In this document: piece after piece, positions 57,551 through 64,000 of the stretch | Numbering within the stretch: the stretch's first letter is position 1 | Layout of the letters: every line of letters starts with the position of its first letter | DNA from: Zygnema cylindricum | Taxonomy: Eukaryota > Streptophyta > Zygnematophyceae > Zygnematales > Zygnemataceae | DNA: 64,000 nt | Reading direction: 5' to 3' | Assembly (NCBI GenBank): GCA_037447655.1 | Contig: JBBHKE010001494.1 | Location: forward strand, 1-64,000 | The notes under the pieces: generated by a model | The model's input: only the letters and a program-made list of their open reading frames with translations | Database searches by the model: none | Told to the model about the DNA's origin: nothing | Position numbers and translations under genes: made by a program

Positions 57551-59948
57551 CTACTGACCTGTCAACTTCTGTGCATTTTTCACAAAGTCATCAGCAATCC
57601 CTGAAACAGCATAGTTGGTATCATCATTGAGGCTTTGAACAGCTGTATCTGTCTTCCCTTTAACGTTACCCACTGTGTTTCCAATTGAGCTTTGGGCATT
57701 ACCAATATTACCGCCAGCTTTGCCCTGAGCAACATCTCCTACACTTTCCGCACGTCCCTTCACGTCTGAAAATGCACTGTCAATATTACCCTTCGCCTCA
57801 CTGGTTACATCACCAAGATCCAGAGACACGTCCCCTAAAACCTTGTCAATATTACTTTTCGCATCACCAAAAAAATTATCAGCTTTCCCCTTGAGGTCTC
57901 CTGTGGTGCTATCAGTGCTATTTTTTGCATCTGCCACAGAGCTGTCAACCTTTCCCTGTGCTTGGCCAAAAAAGTTGTCAACCTTTCCCTTCAAACCACC
58001 AGCGCCTTCATCTGCAAGGTTCTTGGCATCGCCAACTGAGCTATCAACCTTTCCCTGTGCTTGGCCAAAGAAGTTGTCAACATTTCCCTTCAAACCACCA
58101 GCGCCTTCATCTGCAAGGTTCTTGGCATCGCCGACTGAGCTATCAACTTGTCCTTTGGCCTGTCCAAACAAAGAATCTGCTTTGCCCTGCAAACCACCAG
58201 ACACATTGCTTACGTTCCCCTTTGCTTCTCCAGCAACCTCATCAATGTTTCCCTTCGCTTTACCGGTAATGTCATCAAGGTTGAAGGAGAAGTCTCCAAG
58301 CGCATTGTCAGCATTCTTCTTCACATTGCCAAAGGTACTGTCTGCATTTCCTTTCAAACTTCCAGCCGCATTCTCCACATTGCCTTTTGCATCTGCCACA
58401 GAGGAGTCTACTTTACCCTTTGCTTGGCCGAATAAACTATCAGCTTTTCCCTTCAGACCACCAGCGGCACTGTCAACATTCCCCTTGACTTCTCCTGCCT
58501 TTCCTTCAACGTCCCCCTTCACACTGTTACCATCAAGGTTAAAAGAAAAGTCTCCAAGAGCCCTATCAACATTTTTCTTGGCATCGCTGAAGGCATTGCT
58601 AGCCTTGTCAGTCAGGCTTCCAGCGGCATCGCTTGTGGCGCCGCTCGCATCCGCCACTGAGTTGTCAACCTCGCCCTTTGCTTGGCCAAAAAAGCTGTCA
58701 GCCTTTCCTTTCACACCTCCAGCACCATCATCTACACGGCCCTTCACATCGCCGAGAGAACTATCCACCTGTCCCTTGGCCTCGCCAAAAAGAGAATCGG
58801 CCTTCCCTTTCAGGCCACCAGCTGCGCTATCAACATTCCCTTTCACTTCTCCTGCCTTCTCCTGCACATCTCCATCCAGGTTAAAAGAAAAATCTCCTAT
58901 GGCCTTGTCAATGTTCTTCTTTGCGTCGGAAAATATGTTGTCTGCTTTGCCCTTTGTTCCCCCAACAGCGTTATCTGCTTGACCCTTCACATCCGCCACT
59001 GTGCCATCGACATCAGACTTTGCTCCACCAAAAAGTCCCCCCACTTTGCCCTTCAAATCTCCAGCAATGTTATCTGCATTTCCTTGGGCATCAGCCACAG
59101 CTCCATCAACTTTGCCCTTCGCGTCTCCAAACAAACCCTTAGTTTGACCCGTCACATCGCCAGATGCACCCTTCACGGCACTCTTCGCATCTGCAATGGA
59201 ACTGCCGATATTTTTCCCTCCAAACACACGGTCAAAAGTCCGTCTTGTTTCAGTAGCGGCACTACCGACAGTATCTTTCGCATCAGCAACTGTGCTGTCA
59301 ACTTGCCCTTTTACCTCACCAGCTTGCCTTTGTGCCTGCTGCGTCACATCCTTGGTAAAAGCATCTGATGTAGGCGGGAAACTAATAGCAGAGCCTCCAA
59401 TTGCCAAAGCTGAAAGACAACCAACAATGGCAGCTCTCTTCACACCGTCGAGCTTAAAGAAACCAGAAGAGGCAGAATCGTCCTGCAAAAGAAAAATAGT
59501 CACATAGGAGATAAGTTTTTAAGTCAATTATTCAGACTTAAACCTCAGAAACAAAGATGCATACGTGGGAATCTGAAATAATTCCTCAAACTCACCAAAA
59601 GCGAGTTTTAACGCCATTCAATAAGGCCGAACATACAAAAAACTGGAGGCATCTTGTTAGTCATGTAGCACAACACTTTGAAGACAGAAAACATCACTAC
59701 ACGCAACACAACTGCAAATGATAATAAGGTCCATTCTCTTTTTATATCGAGGCAACTGAATACTGAGCTAACAAGAATACCTCATGTGACGCTGCAGCTC
59801 GAACAACCCGGATTGGCCTCCTGACACTGACTGCGGACCTGTTGGTTGCACTCGCACCAAACTTCGAAGACAGGCCTCCATTGCCACTTAATGGATTCAC
59901 AGGCGCAGGTGCGGCATACTGCAATCCCACTGCTTGAAGGGCAGCCAT
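57551..59948 (-). CDS. Plastid-targeted LEA-like protein with 33-residue repeats, two exons, 699 aa
   Basis: Exon 1 (59781-59948, 56 codons) is a classic green-type transit peptide: MAALQAVG start, rich in Ser/Ala/Arg, ending VRRPIRVVRAAA. Exon 2 (57551-59482, 643 codons plus TAG) joins at phase 0. Residues 73-91 are hydrophobic and followed by PPTSDAF, resembling a thylakoid-transfer signal, so a lumen or membrane-attached location is possible (inference). From about residue 100 to the end the protein is a Lys/Asp/Gly/Ala-rich amphipathic repeat with no Cys, His, Met, Pro or Trp. The period is 33 residues (three 11-mers), with units like GGLKGKADSLFGQAKGQVDS. Four longer super-units are closed by GDFSFNLD (three times) or GDVSLDLGD. 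11-mer repeats of this type are a hallmark of group 3 LEA/desiccation proteins, which stabilise membranes or enzymes under water stress. Long antisense frames are by-products of the repeat. Confidence 0.85.
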
Positions 59949-60579
59949 TTTTGGAATGAGCAGAGTTTAAGGATCAAAAAGCTGCAAAGACTGCTGAAGA
60001 AGAAATAGCAAGCAAGGAAAACTTTCCTTTCTATTTCTTTCAAGATACAAGCTACGGAATATCCTTGCAGTGATGCTTTTCGCATTAGATCGACGTGTGG
60101 CACTCCTTTTATCCTTGAGCCATTGACACAGTTCATCTCCAAAAATAGCGGCTGAGAAAATCTAAAGAGTTTTCTGATTGCCATGTGGCAGAAAATCTGT
60201 ATACGTGTCAAGAAATGGCATGTTCTCCGTTCGGAAGCCATTTGCATGGCTGCTTCGTGGCAGGGAGCCTCGACTAGAACCGCTCGTGTGAAAGGCGCGA
60301 GAGCGCAAAGTGTCGCTTTCTTGAAGAACGAAATATCTTTATCATAAGGTTCGAGACTCTTTATTGGCTCGATCATGCTGTTCATCATCATTACTCTCGA
60401 ATTTGTTATTAGCGCTGACTAAAAACAGGGCCTTCGTGGAACCTCGAAACCACGCTGTCAAGTAACGTATGATCGCACTAAATATTCTGCGGACGAACAT
60501 CATCTAAGTGCGCACGCAACACGTTTAGTGCGCTGTAAAGTCAACGGTAGAAGAAAAGCCACAGTACAGTACACATGTA
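59949..60579. promoter_or_regulatory. Upstream region of the LEA-like gene
   Basis: It holds the presumed 5' UTR and promoter of the gene starting at 59948. A worn MITE-like start (TA, then CTCTCGAATTTGTTATTAGCG-like) is at 60392-60415. No coding sequence is recognised. Confidence 0.4.
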
Positions 60580-60785
60580 CAGTACGAAATGTGTCATCTC
60601 GTACTAAAATTGTTCATTATTTCGTATGGTCGTACAGAAAGAGTGTCAGATAAAGGTGTCGACACGCGAAAGTGAGTGCGTCCATGCAAAAAAGCGCACT
60701 CAGATTTTATCCCCAGTGATAAATAAGGGGGAAAATCACGAGAACCTGTCTCACGTGTTCAAAGAACGACTGTGTTAAACACGGG
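60580..60785. repeat. Dispersed repeat related to 42060-42265
   Basis: Same order of blocks as 42060-42265 (CGTACTAAAAT-G-TCATTATTTCGTA, GTGTCA, GTGAGTGCGTC, AGCGCACT/AGCGTACTTAGATTT, AAAATC-CGAGAAC). About two-thirds to three-quarters identical by eye; no coding function is seen. Confidence 0.6.
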
Positions 60786-60797
60786 CTATACCAGATA

Positions 60798-61308
60798 CAC
60801 CGCGAATCGTTATTAGTGTCAAAGTTTAAATAGTGTTGAAGAAAATTTACCGTAATTGATGCTAATTAAGAATTTGATTTTTTTTTTTTAAAAGGTGTAT
60901 TCTAATTTCGGCGTTATGCTAATTTGGGAAAAGGAAAATGGAATTTTTGGCGTACCATTATATACACTATGCATTCGAACAAAATATTGCAACCGCATGC
61001 TGCCGAAAACTGTAAATAATCAATTGCCGTGTTAGACTATCCTGTTTTTAAGCGCGTTCCTATCGTCGTGTCAAATTTAATTCATTTTTTGTAAAATTTT
61101 CAATTGAAAAGGAACATTTAAGTACATCTGAAATCGACCGTACACCACACTATTTATATCTTATTGTACTTTCGTTCTTTACGCTATTTTGTACGTTACC
61201 TTAATTAACGTCAAAGAAAAAATAAAATCATGTATCCTATTTGAGGAAAAAAATCAAAATTTTAAGAACCCAAATTAGTGACTTAGACACTAATAACGTT
61301 TCGCGGTG
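60798..61308. mobile_element. 511-bp TIR element, subfamily B (opposite orientation)
   Basis: Starts CACCGCGAATCGTTATTAGTG, ends ACTAATAACGTTTCGCGGTG. TA precedes it and CA (a mutated TA) follows. Its interior is the inverted counterpart of 39118-39647. Confidence 0.8.
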
Positions 61309-61351
61309 CACTGAGCTACACTATGGGAAAAATGTACCCAAATTAGAATTA

Positions 61352-62099
61352 GGGTGAAGTTCCATCAGGCGAAAAGTGGCGTAGTTTACAGAAATCCGCA
61401 ACTCTCCGTACCAAATCGTACCGCCTATTTTGTTTTTATACGAAAAACAACATTAAATAAAATCTTGCCGATACTCTTCGAAGGTCTTAGAGGTAATACT
61501 GGCCGTCGGATGTTCATCTTCGAGGAGTTCGCTTCATTTTTCTCTGTAACTATCAACCCACCTCGAGGAGATGGGTTGGCAGTTACACAAAAAAAAAATC
61601 GTGACACGCTGGACGATTAAGCTACGTGTCGTGATGGAAAACCAGCGAAAAATCTTAAGATTTGCACATGACACGCGCTTTCCAAACTACAACCGAGAAT
61701 AAAAACGAAATTTCGTAACATTCCTTCGTCGCGCTATTTCCGGTAACTTTTGTTCGTCACACTATTTCTCTCAAAGGACTTTTGTTATGTTCGAAAACAA
61801 AAACCCTAAAAAATGAGATGGCGTACAGACTGGCGTCTGCAAAAAATATAAAAGTTCTGTCATATGATTGTCATATGATTACTTCGTACGCAGGTACATG
61901 GTACGCAAGTGAAGATTTGAAGTTAAGTTTGTCGGTGCTAAAAATATGAAAGATATTCATTATCGGATCGTAGCTTGCGTGGCGCCACTCAATGTATAAC
62001 ACATGTATTATAGACTCTACGTGATGGAACTTCAACTCAATCGACCAAGTCTGTAGAGTTGGCGGTACGATTACAAAAACGTCTGATGGAACTTCACCC
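61352..62099. mobile_element. 748-bp PIF/Harbinger (Tourist)-like MITE, TTA target duplication
   Basis: GGGTGAAGTTCCATCAG at the left matches CTGATGGAACTTCACCC at the right (16 of 17 or better, continuing with one mismatch). TTA flanks both ends (61349-61351, 62100-62102). No transposase. The frame 61354-61620 begins inside the terminal repeat and is taken as non-coding. Confidence 0.78.
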
Positions 62100-62102
62100 T
62101 TA

Positions 62103-63040
62103 TGCATAAATTATAGTTGATTATTTCTTGGCGAAAGGCCTTGAACCCAAACTAGAGTTAATAACACTATTTGTGTGGTTCACACATTGAAAAAGGGGAA
62201 AACGATGTCATAAATTTTGGGATCTGTACGCCAAATTTCATAAAATGACAGAAAACGCGGCGGTGACGGTTGGGGCGGTTGGTTCGACCGTTTAGGAGCG
62301 TAGCAGCGGACAAAAGATGCAGTTCTATGCGTCAAAACTCGACAGCTACGTAAGGCAAACGGCAACTGCCGTCAGCCATCGGACATCATGTTCACAATGC
62401 ACTTTTTCGTTTTTGAAGAATTTCAAAAACAAAGCGCACGGACGTGAACCGTACAAGAATTCATTCCGTCGCAAACTTATGAACAAACTAGGGACCGATC
62501 AGATAAGAGAACACGTAATGTAAAAAAAAAAAAAAACACCGATGGAAAAAAAAGGGTTTCTTTTTTCCCACTCCCTGCTGGTACTGCTCCTCTCTTCCTC
62601 TCTTCCTTTACTGCAAAGCAAATCGTTTTTGGATCCCGATTTTTACTTCGATGCTTATTTGTACTTTTGATTCCCTTAAGGAATATTTATTTTTCATATT
62701 ATTATTGGTCAGTAGTTAAGCTCAATTTTTCCATTATTTCTTTAAGTCCTCTCTGTCTATCGGTTCGCAGGTAAAGCTTAGTAAAGCTTACATAACAAAT
62801 AGTATTATTGTGGTTTTGGTTTTTTTTTCACCAATTAGATGTGGTAAGAAGAGAAAGGAAAAATGACACACTAAAAAATGAAAGAGTTTTCATACCGTTT
62901 TAGTGTGGCTTTGTTGGCTAAATTCTGACTAAGTTATGTTTTGGGTTCTTTGTTTTATGTTTGAGGTAACTCACCAAATTATGTGTGGTAAAAAGCCCTT
63001 TAGTATTGCAACTCTTTAGTAATGGTTAGTATTGCACGAA
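62103..63040. other. Non-coding stretch
   Basis: It begins with an AACACTATTT-type MITE-like trace near 62155-62170. A 15-A run lies at 62522-62536. Nothing coding is recognised. Confidence 0.4.
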
Positions 63041-63044
63041 CTAA

Positions 63045-64000
63045 AAATGTGCTAATACTAATTATACAGACAAAGAACTGTACTGGTATTGATATCAGTT
63101 GTACACACAAATAACTGTGTGCGTTATACATACTAATAACTGTTTTAATTATACAGACTAATAACTGTACTAATACTCATTATTGAGACTAATTACTGTG
63201 GTAATACTGATTAAACATACTAATAGCTGTACTAACACTACTTATACATACTAAAAACTGTACTAATAGTACTACTAATTATACATACCAAAAACTGAAT
63301 TAATACTAATCGTATAACTGTACTCATGCTAATTATACAGAGTTATAGCTGTAAAAACACTAATTATACAAACTAAAATTGTGCTAAGACTTTTTATACA
63401 AACTAATGGTGCTGTACTAATGGCACTCTTAACAACCGTACAACCTAATTATGAGACTAGTAACTGCTCAATCTGTTACCAAACTTTAGTATTTTAAACA
63501 AAGTCGTTCAAATGCGATTATACAAACAACTAACTTCTCACAAATTATAAATACTAAAAACTGTACTAATAATTATTATACAAAATCATAACTGTACTAA
63601 TACTAATTTTACAAATTTTACAGAATAATAATTGTACCAAAACCAATGATACAAACTCATAACTTTACTCACATACTAATGTTGTTCTACAACCACCGTG
63701 GCAAGAGGAGGACCAGCAGTAGTAGTGGAAATGGACATTAAAAACAACAAAAACTATCAAAACTAATAGCTGGACTGATTAAACGTACTAATAGCTGGAC
63801 TGATACAGATAATACACAAATAATTAGTATGAATATCTAGTATAAGTACAGTTATCAGTCTGTATGATTATTAATTTGAACAATTGTTAGTTTGTATAAT
63901 TAGTATTAATACAATGCTTAACCTACATATCTCGTATTAGTAAAGTGCTTAATCTATATATTTTGTATTACTGTCTTTTGTAGTCTGCATAATTAGGATT
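63045..64000. repeat. AT-rich satellite with an orientation switch, running off the right edge
   Basis: Variants of ACTAATTATACAGACTAATAACTGTACTAATA repeat about every 30 bp up to about 63800. From about 63830 the complement (AGTATTAATACA, TTAGTTTGTATAATTAGTA, ACAGTTATCAGTCTGTAT) takes over, so the array folds back on itself. Confidence 0.78.

Noticed and set aside
57843-58982. 379-aa open frame on the plus strand
   Set aside because: It is antisense to the repetitive exon of the LEA-like gene. The repeat's codon pattern keeps the opposite strand free of stops, and its Ser/Pro/Phe-rich product has no independent support.
61354-61620. 88-aa plus-strand frame
   Set aside because: It starts inside the terminal inverted repeat of a Harbinger-like MITE and has no recognisable domain.

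Overview
This window is nuclear DNA of a photosynthetic eukaryote, most likely of the green lineage and possibly a streptophyte alga (inference). The genes have many phase-consistent GT-AG introns. One product carries a plastid transit peptide without the N-terminal Phe typical of red-algal or glaucophyte plastids. A UFM1-ligase gene, an organellar mTERF gene and a plant-type Nudix gene are present, and the DNA is AT-rich and crowded with transposable elements. The species cannot be named from the sequence.

Genes: UFL1 (minus, 5' five exons, running off the left edge, 206-4162); a seven-exon short-chain dehydrogenase (minus, 6585-11400, 354 aa); the last two exons of an unrecognised conserved protein (minus, 28799-29568); a nine-exon NUDT6-like Nudix hydrolase (minus, 43821-48014, 379 aa); an intronless mTERF gene (plus, 48472-49950, 492 aa) diverging from the Nudix gene; and a two-exon, 699-aa plastid-targeted LEA-like 33-residue-repeat protein (minus, 57551-59948). 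Exon joints were worked out from splice sites and reading phase.

Mobile DNA fills most of the rest. Two Ty1/copia elements lie at 17561-24220 (minus, a truncated tandem sharing an LTR) and 31894-37442 (plus, CTAAG target duplication). In both, gag starts inside the 5' LTR. In both, the primer-binding site directly after the LTR matches the anticodon arm of initiator tRNA-Met rather than its 3' end. A decayed non-LTR-type reverse-transcriptase element lies at 52693-55391. A TA-target MITE family with termini like CACCGCGAATCG is present in at least eight two-ended copies. One copy sits in a 290-bp tandem array whose next unit is the empty site, one supplies the stop codon of the Nudix gene, and one abuts a splice donor of the dehydrogenase gene. 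PIF/Harbinger-like TTA-target elements, a tRNA-derived SINE, AT-rich palindromic satellites, a long CAT microsatellite and several minisatellites complete the window.

The host genes do not form a pathway. They are ordinary housekeeping or organelle genes (UFMylation, redox, nucleotide-sugar/NAD hydrolysis, organelle gene expression, plastid stress protection) embedded in repeats.
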